DNA from: Helicobacter sp. MIT 05-5293
GTDB taxonomy: Bacteria > Campylobacterota > Campylobacteria > Campylobacterales > Helicobacteraceae
Direction: 5' to 3'
Assembly (NCBI RefSeq): GCF_000765665.2
Contig: NZ_JROZ02000003.1
Span: 124,001-188,000, forward strand
DNA length: 64,000 nucleotides
Positions 56,109-64,000 of the stretch are shown in pieces. The notes under the pieces were generated by a model. The model saw only the letters and a list, made by a program, of their open reading frames with translations. It was not told where the DNA came from and ran no database searches. Position numbers and translations under genes: made by a program. Within the stretch, counting starts at the first letter, position 1. Each line of letters opens with the position of its first letter.

Positions 56109-56694
56109 GTGAAGTCATTGAAAATTTCTATCATTATTCCAAATTTTAATAATGAAAAATATATTGCTAGATGTTTGGAAAGCTGTATAGCACAAAGTTA
56201 TAAAAATATAGAGTTTATTGTCGTAGATGATAAATCAACTGATAAAAGTAGAGAAGTTATAGAATCTTTTGCAAAGCTTGATGATAGGATTCACCCTTTA
56301 TATAATGAAAGCAATATGGGGACTTTTGCCTCTAGGAATAATGGCGTCATTTATGCCAATAGAAGCGGGGGGGGGGGGTATACTTCTATTTTTAGATAGT
56401 GATGATACCCTAGAAGTGAATGCTTGCGAAGAGGTCGCAAAGGCATTTGCGAGTGATGATATTGACTTGTGTATTTTTAAATTTAAATTTCTAACAGAAG
56501 GGATTGAAACTTTAAGGGATAGCTTCTTTGATAAGAGCAAGACTTGTAGTATTGATGAATTTGAGAGATTTTTGCTTTATGAGAAGTGGCACAATGAAGA
56601 TCTTTTTTCACTATGTAACAAGGCGTGGAAAAAGGAGGTTTATCTTCGTAACTTTGAAGAGAATCTAAAGCATATCCAAATAATAATTATGTAA
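56109..56694 (+). pseudogene. GT2-family glycosyltransferase, phase-OFF at G12 and short at the 3' end
   Basis: The N-terminal GT-A fold of a family 2 glycosyltransferase (ISIIIPNFNNEKYIARCLES, IEFIVVDDKSTD) is interrupted at a G12 tract and stops at 56399. The downstream part, in another frame, continues with the metal-binding LLFLDSDDTLE and ends at 56694. G11 or G14 would join them. Even then the protein would be only about 194 aa, against 280-350 for typical GT2 enzymes, and the last residues (HIQIIIM) do not look conserved. A second lesion near the 3' end is likely. The start is GTG. Confidence 0.75.
56367..56378. repeat. G12 tract in the GT2 gene
   Basis: Twelve G just before the DxD-encoding region, separating the two reading frames of the GT2 gene. 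It is out of frame as written. Confidence 0.9.
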
Positions 56695-56781
56695 GCTTAA
56701 AGCGAACATTGATTGTGCGGTGTCGCGTTGTTTTAAGTATAAATATGATACAAATATGCGATAAACACACAAGGTGGAACA

Positions 56782-57636
56782 ATGAAAAACTTACTCTATC
56801 AATGCGCTATGATTGCGGTTAAATCCGGGAAGGTAGCCTTGCAATATTATGGTTTGGAGGATTTTAAACTTAAAAGTGATTCTTCGCCTATCACTCAAGC
56901 GGATTTAGAATCTAACGCACTGCTTATGCGAGAATTGCAAGCACATTCGCCCTATCAAGTCTGCTCTGAAGAGGCGGTTTTGGATTATGAAAAACGCAAA
57001 GATTTAGAATATTATTGGCTGATTGACCCGCTTGATGGCACGAAAGATTTTTTAGCGCAAAATGGCGGTTGGACAATCAACATCGCTTTAATTCATAAAA
57101 AGCGTCCGATTCTTGGTGTCGTTTATGCGCCTGTGTTTCATCAGCTTTTTATCGCTCTAAAAGGCTTTGGGAGTTTTACTTATGAGCAAGAATCACTTAA
57201 GGTTGCGTTGGAATCTGACAATCTCACTTTGATGTGGCTAGAAGAAAATAAATGCAAACTTACAGGAGAGAGAATCATTGAGGATTCTGAAATCATTGCT
57301 TGTGATTCGATGTTTCATAGCACAAAAGAGACGCAAGAGTTTATGCAAAAATATCAGCTTAAGGTGCAAAAATACGGCTCTTCACTCAAAGTGTGCGCAC
57401 TTGCAGAGGGTAGGGCTGATATTTATCCGCGTTTTAATGGCACGAGTGAATGGGATATAGCTGCGTGTGAAATCGTGCTAGAAGAGGCAGGTGGAGTGAT
57501 TCTTGATTGTCTCACTAAAAAACCTTTGGAATACAATAAACCAAGTGTAAGAAATCATCATTTTGTCGCTTTTGCTAAAAGTCAAGTGGGGAAAGCCATT
57601 TATCGCGATGTCCTAGATTCTGTTTATAAATCTTAA
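56782..57636 (+). CDS. cysQ: CysQ-like 3'(2'),5'-bisphosphate nucleotidase
   Basis: 284-aa lithium-sensitive phosphatase family enzyme. Metal-binding motifs are SEEAVLDYEKR (Glu pair), WLIDPLDGTKDF and the C-terminal TSEWDIAACEIVLEEAGG, all intact. Normal substrates are 3'-phosphoadenosine phosphate or PAPS. Next to a CysC-like kinase that 3'-phosphorylates a CDP carrier, it could instead remove the 3'-phosphate from the cytidine 3',5'-bisphosphate left after transfer. That role is an inference from context. It has its own AGGTGG site about 90 bp after the broken GT2. Confidence 0.9.
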   Translation: MKNLLYQCAMIAVKSGKVALQYYGLEDFKLKSDSSPITQADLESNALLMRELQAHSPYQVCSEEAVLDYEKRKDLEYYWLIDPLDGTKDFLAQNGGWTINIALIHKKRPILGVVYAPVFHQLFIALKGFGSFTYEQESLKVALESDNLTLMWLEENKCKLTGERIIEDSEIIACDSMFHSTKETQEFMQKYQLKVQKYGSSLKVCALAEGRADIYPRFNGTSEWDIAACEIVLEEAGGVILDCLTKKPLEYNKPSVRNHHFVAFAKSQVGKAIYRDVLDSVYKS

Positions 57637-57748
57637 AGACTAAAAGTCTCACAGCAAAATCCTTTGCAAAGCTACAATGATTAAGAATTTAGGGGTATGA
57701 TTAAAGCTTTAAAATATAGAGTAAGTTTGTTTATCAGGGTGGAATATT

Positions 57749-59941
57749 ATGAGGATTAAGTTTGATTTGTGGGCAAAGGTGCGATTAGGTATCATCGGGA
57801 TCATCAGTGTGTGCGTAATAAGTGGCTGTGATAGACGGAATCAAGAAAACGACACACAAGCATTAGATTCTCAAATCCCTACAAAAATCCCTTTGGTATT
57901 AGAAGAGAATGATACTTTAGAAACTCTTATGGATAAGATATTTATTCATAATATGTATGACCCTCCTAAAGAAATATTGATTACCTCTAAAGAAATATTT
58001 ATCGAAACGATGTTGCCTGCAGATGATAGTAAGGCAGATTCTCAAAGTATTCCTTATTTGGATACGCAAATCTCTTCTCTTCCTGTCGTGGAAGAAAAAC
58101 GACATGAGATTGCTCAAATTTATGAGGCAGCCTATCGAGAAAACAAAACCCGCACGATACAGATTGCGACTTTAGAATCTGTCTTGCGACTGAAAAAAGA
58201 ATGGGAAATTTTGACTAATTCTTCAAAAGAATATCAAGGTATCGTTGCGCTAGAAAATCTCCGCATACAAATTGAACTAGCCTTAGCCGCATTATTTTTG
58301 GGTTATCAAGGGGGTGATACGCAAAATGTTGAAGCTTTGCTCACTCAACAATATCAAGCTGCTAAAGGCACAGGAGAGCTTAGTGCTATTATAGAATCCC
58401 AGATTCAACATCGCCTTATTGCGTTGTTTGGATTAAATCAGCTTGAAAAAAATGCCAATCAGCCACCCAATCAAGCCCAACAAGATGTCAAAAAAGTTTT
58501 TCGTGCAGCTGTTGAGAAAGACTTAGAATCCTATAAAGACTTTTTACCTAAAAAACATTATGAAGTTTATAGTAGAGTATTAGCATTGCTTTTAGAAGCT
58601 AGTTTATCTAATGAAGCACCTATGGATAGGGTATTATCCAAACTTTTTGAGTATCCTAGTGTTACTGAAATGTCTGCAGATAACGAAAGCAATATGTATG
58701 AGCGTTTTGAGCGTTTAAGACAAGCTTATGATCTTTCCAAAGACAAGGCACTTGTAACTTCACAAAATGAGGCGCGACAAATCATTGAGATTAGTCATAA
58801 TCCGCTTAAAAATGTCTTTGAAACGCAATCAATGGGTTATTATTGTTATGGTTTGGATTATTTGAGTTTGGCATTTGTGGATTATGAGCTGATTGATTCT
58901 GTGCGTGATGCGTTGGCTTATTTGCAAAAAGATTTTAAATATTATCAGATTGTCGAGCATCGTTTTGATGCGCCTTCTTTTAAGAACTATATTACTTCAA
59001 TGCTTTTATCTGCCTACGCGCTTTTGAATGTGCAAAAATATCAAGATCAATTCGATGATATTGTGCGTTTAGTCAAATCAGAGCTTACTCAATATCGTGA
59101 TGCGATTGATTCTAATGAATTTGAGCTTTATCAAGATGCGGTTGCTGTGCTTGAGAATCCAGATAGTAGAAAGTTTAACACTATTGAATTGGTTGAAAAA
59201 GAACCCATAGAGGAAGAAGGCTATACCAAAGTGCTTTTGGCTTTGTCTCCACAAGAATATCAACAGATTCAAGATATTAATGGTCGCTTACAAAGAGATC
59301 GTGATAATGCTGCTTCGCTAGAGCAAGAATGTTTGCTCCCTGAAGATATTGATTTTATGTTGTCTTTGGCTTATCAAGCTTTCAAGTCGCAGGGTTATGC
59401 AGGTGTCCCTTCTGAAATGTTTAATATTCGTCTTGATGAGGTGTTTGATATTCGTTCTTTGGATTTTCAAGAAAGGCGCATAGATATTCATGACCAAAGG
59501 TGGCTAGGTCAGCATTTAGTTGATTTTGATCGTTTTATTGTGCTAGGAATCGCAGATAGGGATTGTTATACAAATTTTGAAATGATGCAAAGAATGTTTC
59601 AAACACTGCAATCGAAGCAAAAAATATGCGGAGCAAATGTGATTTTTGATAAGCAAAATGCTTTGGTGTTAAGTGATCTTAGCCCTACAAAATCTCTTGA
59701 AATAATGTCAGATGGTAGGGTGTATTTTCGTTTAAACAGAAATGAGTTTCTTTTCAATCGGTTGTTGTTTCAAAATGATGAAAAAAGTCTTAAGGCATTG
59801 ATTCAAGCCCATGATAAAAGTAAAACTATAGGCTATTTGATTCACTTTTTCCCTTCTATGTCGGCATATTTACAGCAACGCTCTTCGGTGCAAGAAGCCC
59901 AAGCGTTGATTTCCCGAGAAGGGAATATTCATTGTTATTAA
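57749..59941 (+). CDS. Large predicted lipoprotein of unknown function
   Basis: 730-aa protein with a lipoprotein signal ending in VISGC (Cys at about residue 27). The rest is acidic and Gln-rich, mostly helical by composition, and I see no known domain or catalytic motif. A helix-rich middle (EKNANQPPNQAQQDVKKVFR) and a C-terminal section with several aromatic residues (YVRFRLNRNEF-like) stand out weakly. AGGGTGGA precedes the ATG. No operon partner is apparent. Confidence 0.65.
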   Translation: MRIKFDLWAKVRLGIIGIISVCVISGCDRRNQENDTQALDSQIPTKIPLVLEENDTLETLMDKIFIHNMYDPPKEILITSKEIFIETMLPADDSKADSQSIPYLDTQISSLPVVEEKRHEIAQIYEAAYRENKTRTIQIATLESVLRLKKEWEILTNSSKEYQGIVALENLRIQIELALAALFLGYQGGDTQNVEALLTQQYQAAKGTGELSAIIESQIQHRLIALFGLNQLEKNANQPPNQAQQDVKKVFRAAVEKDLESYKDFLPKKHYEVYSRVLALLLEASLSNEAPMDRVLSKLFEYPSVTEMSADNESNMYERFERLRQAYDLSKDKALVTSQNEARQIIEISHNPLKNVFETQSMGYYCYGLDYLSLAFVDYELIDSVRDALAYLQKDFKYYQIVEHRFDAPSFKNYITSMLLSAYALLNVQKYQDQFDDIVRLVKSELTQYRDAIDSNEFELYQDAVAVLENPDSRKFNTIELVEKEPIEEEGYTKVLLALSPQEYQQIQDINGRLQRDRDNAASLEQECLLPEDIDFMLSLAYQAFKSQGYAGVPSEMFNIRLDEVFDIRSLDFQERRIDIHDQRWLGQHLVDFDRFIVLGIADRDCYTNFEMMQRMFQTLQSKQKICGANVIFDKQNALVLSDLSPTKSLEIMSDGRVYFRLNRNEFLFNRLLFQNDEKSLKALIQAHDKSKTIGYLIHFFPSMSAYLQQRSSVQEAQALISREGNIHCY

Positions 59942-59961
59942 TGTTGTTTAAGTATTTAAGC

Positions 59962-60432
59962 TTACGAGTTTTTCTTCTTTAGTTCTTTTTTGAATTCTTT
60001 GCGTTTCTTTGCTGCCTCAAAGCGACGGATTTCATCTTCAGTAGTAGGCTCTAAAGGTGGGATTTTGACTTTTTTACCTGTGGGATCAATGGCAACCATT
60101 GTAAAATAACAACTATTGCAATGTGTAACAAAACGATTTTTAATATCTTCGCTGATTACTTTGATGCCTACTTCGCAACTTGTGCTACCGACATAATTTA
60201 TTCTGGCGAGAAAAATGACTAATGAGCCAATAGGAATAGGGTGTTTAAAAACAACATCATCAACACCAATAGTAACAACCCCACAGCCACAATATCGAGT
60301 AGCACACGCGTATGCAACTTGATCAAGGAGTCTCATTAATTCTCCCCCATGCATCACTCCGCTAAAATTTGCCATACTAGGTGCTGCAAGCACACTCATT
60401 GTTAAAGATTTAGGATCGAATATATCTTCCAT
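59962..60432 (-). CDS. Acyl-CoA thioesterase, hotdog fold
   Basis: 156-aa YciA/BFIT-like thioesterase. The active-site helix region VMHGGELMRLLDQVAYACATRY and the following VDDVVFKHPIPIGSLV and YFTMVAID segments are the family core. The C-terminus is basic (KKRKEFKKELKKKNS). AAGGAG lies upstream. It converges on the 3' end of the large lipoprotein gene and diverges from flagellin. Confidence 0.9.
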   Translation of the reverse strand: MEDIFDPKSLTMSVLAAPSMANFSGVMHGGELMRLLDQVAYACATRYCGCGVVTIGVDDVVFKHPIPIGSLVIFLARINYVGSTSCEVGIKVISEDIKNRFVTHCNSCYFTMVAIDPTGKKVKIPPLEPTTEDEIRRFEAAKKRKEFKKELKKKNS

Positions 60433-60627
60433 AACAAAGTCTCCTTGAGTATAAGTTAAATTTTAATTAACTTTTAGTGAAGTTAGTAGAGTTAATTATG
60501 CTATCACAAGAGTAAATAAATATAAAAAATGTCGTATTTAGGGATTATTTGTCTCTAAAAGTAACCTATTTTGCGAGCGAAATCAAAAAATATTAAGAAA
60601 ATATGCACAAAATACTCAAAAATGGAT

Positions 60628-60653
60628 TAAAATTTTTTTGTCATAGTCGATAT
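60628..60653 (+). promoter_or_regulatory. Sigma28-like flagellin promoter
   Basis: TAAA at 60628-60631 and GTCGATAT at 60646-60653, spaced 14 bp, closely resemble the FliA (sigma28) consensus TAAA-N15-GCCGATAA. The box ends 53 bp before the flagellin ATG, as expected for flaA-type genes. No sigma54 GG/GC promoter is visible. Confidence 0.7.
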
Positions 60654-60706
60654 GTATCTTAACCAAACGCAAGGATGCGTAAGGAAAACTTTAAAAGGAG
60701 TTAATC

Positions 60707-62227
60707 ATGGCTTTCCAAGTCAATACAAACATTAACGCGCTTAATGCGCATGCTCAATCTACTTTTACTCAATATGCTCTTAAGAATTCAATGGAGAAAT
60801 TGAGTTCAGGTCTTAGAATCAACAAGGCAGCAGACGATGCGTCAGGTATGACCATTGCTGACAGCTTGAGATCACAAGCAAGTGCTTTGGGACAAGCGAT
60901 CCGAAACACAAATGATGGTATGGGGATTATCCAAATTGCGGATAAAGCGATGGACGAACAAATCAAGATTCTTGATACTATCAAAACAAAAGCTGTGCAA
61001 GCTGCTCAAGATGGACAAAGCACACAATCTCGTTCAATGATTCAAATGGACATTAAACGTTTGATTGAAGGTTTGGACAACATTGGTAACACTACTACTT
61101 ACAATGGTATGGCTTTGCTTTCTGGTGCTTTTACAAATAAAGAGTTCCAAGTAGGTGCGTATTCTAACCAAGCTATTAAAGCATCAATTGGTTCAACTAC
61201 ATCTGATAAGATCGGACAAATCCGAATTGAAACAGGTGCGCTTATTACAAGCTCTGGTGAAGTTACTATGACATTTAAAAATGTTGATGGTGTTAATGAT
61301 GTAACTTTAGAATCTGTGAAGATTTCATCTTCTGCAGGAACAGGTATCGGTGTTTTAGCTGAAGTAATTAACAAAAACTCTGACAAAACAGGTATCCGTG
61401 CTCAAGCAAATACCATTACAACTTCAGACACATTCATTGTCTCTGGTAGTTTGAAAGGTGTGATGATTAATGGTATTTCTATCGGTGATGTGATTGGGAT
61501 TAAGAAAAACGATAGCGATGGTCGTTTGGTGCAAGCATTCAACGCTGCGACAATGCATACAGGTGTAGAAGCTTATACAGATAATCTTGGTCGATTGAAT
61601 CTACGAAGCACAGACGGACGCGGTATTGATTTGAGTGCAGAAGGTGCTGTGGGCAACGATGAAGCTGCTCTTACTACACTTAATGGTGGGCAAGATATTA
61701 CAGCTGGTTCTACAAACTATGGACGTCTTTCACTTGTTCGAACTGATGCGAGAGATGTTGTGGTTTCAGGGATTAATATCTCTGCGACAGGTTATGACGA
61801 TGATTTGAAAGTCGCTCAAACAACAACTAACCTAAGAGATGTAACAGGTGTGTTTAATGCTGATGTAAAATCTGCTTCAGGTGCAAACTACAATGCAGTA
61901 ATCGCTAGCGGTGGTGCAGACTTAGGAGCTGGTGTTACAAGCCTTAGAGGTGCGATGGTTACAATGGATATTGCAGAATCTGCGATTAAAATGCTTGATA
62001 AGATTAGAGCTGACCTCGGTTCTGTTCAAGGACAAATGGTGAGCACAGTCAACAACATCACTATTACTCAAGTGAATGTTAAAGCAGCTGAATCTGGTAT
62101 CCGTGAAGTGGATTTTGCAGCTGAAAGTTCAGAATTCAGCAAGCTTAATATCCTTGCTCAATCTGGAAGCTATGCGCTTTCTCAAGCAAATGCAATCCAA
62201 CAAAATATTTTAAGATTGCTTAACTAA
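60707..62227 (+). CDS. flaA: Flagellin, FlaA type
   Basis: Major filament subunit, 506 aa. The N-terminal D0/D1 helices ([39 protein letters not shown]) and the C-terminal helix region ([34 protein letters not shown]) are highly conserved, while the middle is variable and beta-rich. The TLR5-blind epsilonproteobacterial D1 sequence type is likely but was not checked in detail. AAAGGAG precedes the ATG. It has a sigma28-like promoter upstream and a hairpin terminator downstream, so it is probably monocistronic. Confidence 0.97.
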   Translation: MAFQVNTNINALNAHAQSTFTQYALKNSMEKLSSGLRINKAADDASGMTIADSLRSQASALGQAIRNTNDGMGIIQIADKAMDEQIKILDTIKTKAVQAAQDGQSTQSRSMIQMDIKRLIEGLDNIGNTTTYNGMALLSGAFTNKEFQVGAYSNQAIKASIGSTTSDKIGQIRIETGALITSSGEVTMTFKNVDGVNDVTLESVKISSSAGTGIGVLAEVINKNSDKTGIRAQANTITTSDTFIVSGSLKGVMINGISIGDVIGIKKNDSDGRLVQAFNAATMHTGVEAYTDNLGRLNLRSTDGRGIDLSAEGAVGNDEAALTTLNGGQDITAGSTNYGRLSLVRTDARDVVVSGINISATGYDDDLKVAQTTTNLRDVTGVFNADVKSASGANYNAVIASGGADLGAGVTSLRGAMVTMDIAESAIKMLDKIRADLGSVQGQMVSTVNNITITQVNVKAAESGIREVDFAAESSEFSKLNILAQSGSYALSQANAIQQNILRLLN

Positions 62228-62250
62228 AAGCCTCTTGAGACACTCCTTTT

Positions 62251-62285
62251 CCTCCTCTCTTTGGGGGAGGAGGTTCTCTTCTTCC
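62251..62285 (+). terminator. Rho-independent terminator of flaA
   Basis: A 7-bp GC-rich stem (CCTCCTC at 62251-62257 with GAGGAGG at 62267-62273) is followed by a T-rich stretch. It lies about 24 bases after the flagellin stop. Confidence 0.8.
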
Positions 62286-62381
62286 TTTATTCTTTTTATC
62301 TTCTTTATTTTTATTGTAATTGACAACAATACGTTATAATTTTATTCTATTAATCCTCGCATATTAGATTTAGGTGTGTAA

Positions 62382-63140
62382 ATGATAGAGCTTGATATAT
62401 CTGTGGTGATGTTTTTAATTGCGGCAGCTTTCGTGGCGGGTTTTATTGATTCTATTGCAGGAGGTGGAGGTATGATTACCATACCTGCCTTACTTGCTGT
62501 GGGGATTCCACCCTTGCAGGCACTTGGCACAAATAAATTGCAAAGTTGTTTTGGGAGCTTTTCGGCAAGTTTTCATTTTTATCAAAAGGGACATTTAAAG
62601 ATCAAAGAGAATCTACCCTTTATTGCTGTCGTATTTGTATTTGCTATGATTGGGACATTGAGTGTGCAAGTCTTTTCGGCAGACTTTTTGAGTAAGTGCA
62701 TACCTTTTTTGCTTATTATTTTCGCTTTTTATTTTTTATTTTCTCCTAAAATCACAGAAGATTCTTCTCATCGCTTGATAGGAGTTATTCCCTTAGCATT
62801 GGTGTTAGGAGGGATTGGCTTTTATGATGGATTTTTTGGTCCGGGGACAGGTTCATTTTTAATGTTAGCCATGATTGTTTTAGGTGGATTTGGTCTTACC
62901 CAATCTTTGGCTCAAGCAAAGATGTTTAATTTCACGACAAATATCGCTTCTACTTTGATATTTGCTTTAAGCGGAGAGATTCTTTATAGCGTTGGTTTAT
63001 TAATGGCTCTAGGGCAGTTTGTCGGAGCAAATATTGGCTCAAGAATCGCTATAGGTTATGGTGTAAAGATTATCAAGCCTTTGGTGGTTTGTGTATCTTT
63101 GGCAGCGTGTGTAAATTTACTTTATAAACAATATTTTTAA
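62382..63140 (+). CDS. TSUP (TauE/SafE) family membrane permease
   Basis: 252-aa integral membrane protein with seven to eight hydrophobic segments. The family signature VAGFIDSIAGGGGMITIPALL at the N-terminus and the repeat GFYDGFFGPGTGSFLMLAMI in the second half are diagnostic. Members export sulfite, sulfoacetate or related anions; the substrate here is unknown. It reads in the same direction as flaA but lies beyond the terminator. Confidence 0.88.
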   Translation: MIELDISVVMFLIAAAFVAGFIDSIAGGGGMITIPALLAVGIPPLQALGTNKLQSCFGSFSASFHFYQKGHLKIKENLPFIAVVFVFAMIGTLSVQVFSADFLSKCIPFLLIIFAFYFLFSPKITEDSSHRLIGVIPLALVLGGIGFYDGFFGPGTGSFLMLAMIVLGGFGLTQSLAQAKMFNFTTNIASTLIFALSGEILYSVGLLMALGQFVGANIGSRIAIGYGVKIIKPLVVCVSLAACVNLLYKQYF

Positions 63141-63222
63141 AAGTTTCATATTTAATTCACTTTATCGTTATACACTTCCCTTGTCAATTGAGACAAAAAA
63201 TTATTCTTACAAAGGAGATAAA

Positions 63223-63654
63223 ATGAAGAATATAAGAAAAATATTATTGACAAGTGTAATGGGAGTTTGTCTATGTGGCTGGCTCAATGCAGCAGATTTT
63301 AGCAAGCACACAGAAGATGAACTAATCAAGCTTTCAGGTAGCGTTAAAGTAGCAGATTATCCGGATTATAAGATTGAAATCATCAAACGCGCTAAACAAA
63401 TGAAAGAAAAAGATGCACAAAGTTTTAAAGAAAAGCTCAAGGCGCAATATGAAAAAGCCACTGAAAATATGAAAGTAAAAGAATTACGAGCTTATGAGCA
63501 ATCAGCGCGTGAAGCAATGAAAAAGAAAATTGATACAATGACCGTTAAGGAGCTCAAAGAATCGGGATTGGATAAATTTAAAAATAGAAATAAAAAATGT
63601 CCATTTTCTAAAGATCCCAAGAAAGATTCTAAAAAAGATCCTAAGACAAAATAA
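63223..63654 (+). CDS. DUF1104-family periplasmic protein
   Basis: 143-aa protein with a signal peptide (KNIRKILLTSVMGVCLCGWLNA, cleaved before ADFSKHTEDEL), then Lys/Glu-rich helices and a Lys-Asp-rich tail (FSKDPKKDSKKDP). The FSKHTEDELIKLSGSV start fits the DUF1104 family of Helicobacter/Campylobacter. Function unknown. I use ATG 63223 with AAAGGAG upstream. A terminator follows. Confidence 0.8.
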   Translation: MKNIRKILLTSVMGVCLCGWLNAADFSKHTEDELIKLSGSVKVADYPDYKIEIIKRAKQMKEKDAQSFKEKLKAQYEKATENMKVKELRAYEQSAREAMKKKIDTMTVKELKESGLDKFKNRNKKCPFSKDPKKDSKKDPKTK

Positions 63655-63658
63655 TCTC

Positions 63659-63682
63659 AAGGTGGGGGATTCCTCACCTTTT
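63659..63682 (+). terminator. Rho-independent terminator after the DUF1104 gene
   Basis: A 9-bp stem (AAGGTGGGG with CCTCACCTT, allowing one G-T pair) and a GATT loop are followed by T4. It starts within ten bases of the stop. Confidence 0.8.
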
Positions 63683-63792
63683 AAGTTTTACATATCTGAT
63701 AGAATCTTTGTGGGATTAATGAGATTTTTCAGATTCTGTGATTTTTAGAATCTGAAAAGTTTCATCATACGACCGATTGAAGGAAGCGAAAA

Positions 63793-64000
63793 ATGGCAAC
63801 AAAAATTTTATTATTAGAAGATGATTTTGTGCTTTCTGAAATTTTAATGGAATTTTTGCAAGAGCGAGATTATCAAGTAACCCTTTGTGAAGATGCAAAT
63901 ACAGCGTTAGAGACTGCTTATGAACATAGTTTTGATTTGTGGATTCTTGATGTGAAAGTGCCTCAAGGCAATGGCTTTTCTTTGCTTAAAGAGTTAAGAG
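63793..64000 (+). CDS. Response regulator, N-terminal part
   Basis: The start of a two-component response regulator, cut by the window end after 69 codons. It begins ATKILLLEDDFVLSEIL, where the acidic pair precedes the fold, and the phospho-acceptor Asp lies in FDLWILDVKVPQGNG. An OmpR-type DNA-binding domain would be expected beyond the window but cannot be seen. AGGAAG precedes the ATG. Confidence 0.9.
   Translation, partial: MATKILLLEDDFVLSEILMEFLQERDYQVTLCEDANTALETAYEHSFDLWILDVKVPQGNGFSLLKELR

Noticed and set aside
1-64000. CRISPR arrays, insertion sequences, prophage genes or rRNA
   Set aside because: No spaced repeats, transposase or integrase motifs, or rRNA sequences were seen anywhere in the window.

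Overview
The window is a 64 kb piece of an AT-rich epsilonproteobacterial (Campylobacterota) chromosome, almost certainly an enterohepatic-type Helicobacter. Four blocks keep gene orders that I recall from H. pylori: gyrA / small secreted protein / flgR; cbpA-hspR-rarA; addA-nhaA-yajC-secD-secF-DUF6394; and carbonic anhydrase, kdsA, ribH, nusB, pyrF and panC together. A hydABCDE [NiFe] hydrogenase operon, a moaC-mog-moaE-moaD-ribA molybdopterin block and a FlaA-type flagellin behind a sigma28-like promoter point the same way. Several genes differ from H. pylori: tandem nhaA, mobB and moeA inside the molybdopterin block, and a FlgR that keeps a Fis-like C-terminus.

Layout. 1-3.7 kb: 3' part of lepA, then nikCDE-type nickel ABC transporter genes. 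3.7-4.7 kb: a GT8 glycosyltransferase broken at a G12 tract. 4.9-12.5 kb: thioredoxin, a 457-bp divergent control region, hydABCDE and a lipoprotein. 12.5-18 kb: rmuC and the molybdopterin/riboflavin genes on the minus strand. 18-27.5 kb: dedA, carbonic anhydrase, kdsA-ribH-nusB-pyrF, two MORN-type secreted proteins, panC, an OprD-like porin and feoB. 27.6-28 kb: four tRNAs (Pro, His, Arg, Arg) behind a consensus promoter. 28-36.5 kb: a LysE exporter, gyrA, flgR, a predicted beta-barrel protein, rarA, hspR and cbpA. 36.6-46.6 kb: addA, two nhaA genes, yajC-secDF, a DUF6394 protein and a lipoprotein. 46.8-57.6 kb: a surface-glycan modification island. 57.7-64 kb: a large lipoprotein, a thioesterase, flagellin, a TSUP permease, a DUF1104 protein and the start of a response regulator.

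The most interesting region is the island. It appears to encode all four steps that make the activated phosphoramidate donor known from the Campylobacter jejuni capsule (MeOPN): a PEP-synthase-like glutamine kinase, a nucleotidyltransferase, a class I glutamine amidotransferase-like hydrolase and a CysC-like kinase. With them are two methyltransferases, two DUF2972-type candidate phosphoramidate transferases, a GT2 glycosyltransferase and a CysQ-like 3'-nucleotidase that could recycle the by-product. The donor-making genes have no homopolymeric tracts, while one methyltransferase, both transferases and the GT2 carry C10-G13 tracts. As read, the methyltransferase and one transferase are ON and the other two are OFF. 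This suggests a switchable phosphoramidate decoration in a Helicobacter.

A second, DNA-level signal runs through the whole window: the near-palindromic heptamer AGAWTCT (AGAATCT/AGATTCT) is far more common than base composition predicts. It occurs in all reading frames and in intergenic DNA, including inside the island, which argues that the island is not a recent import from an unrelated genome.
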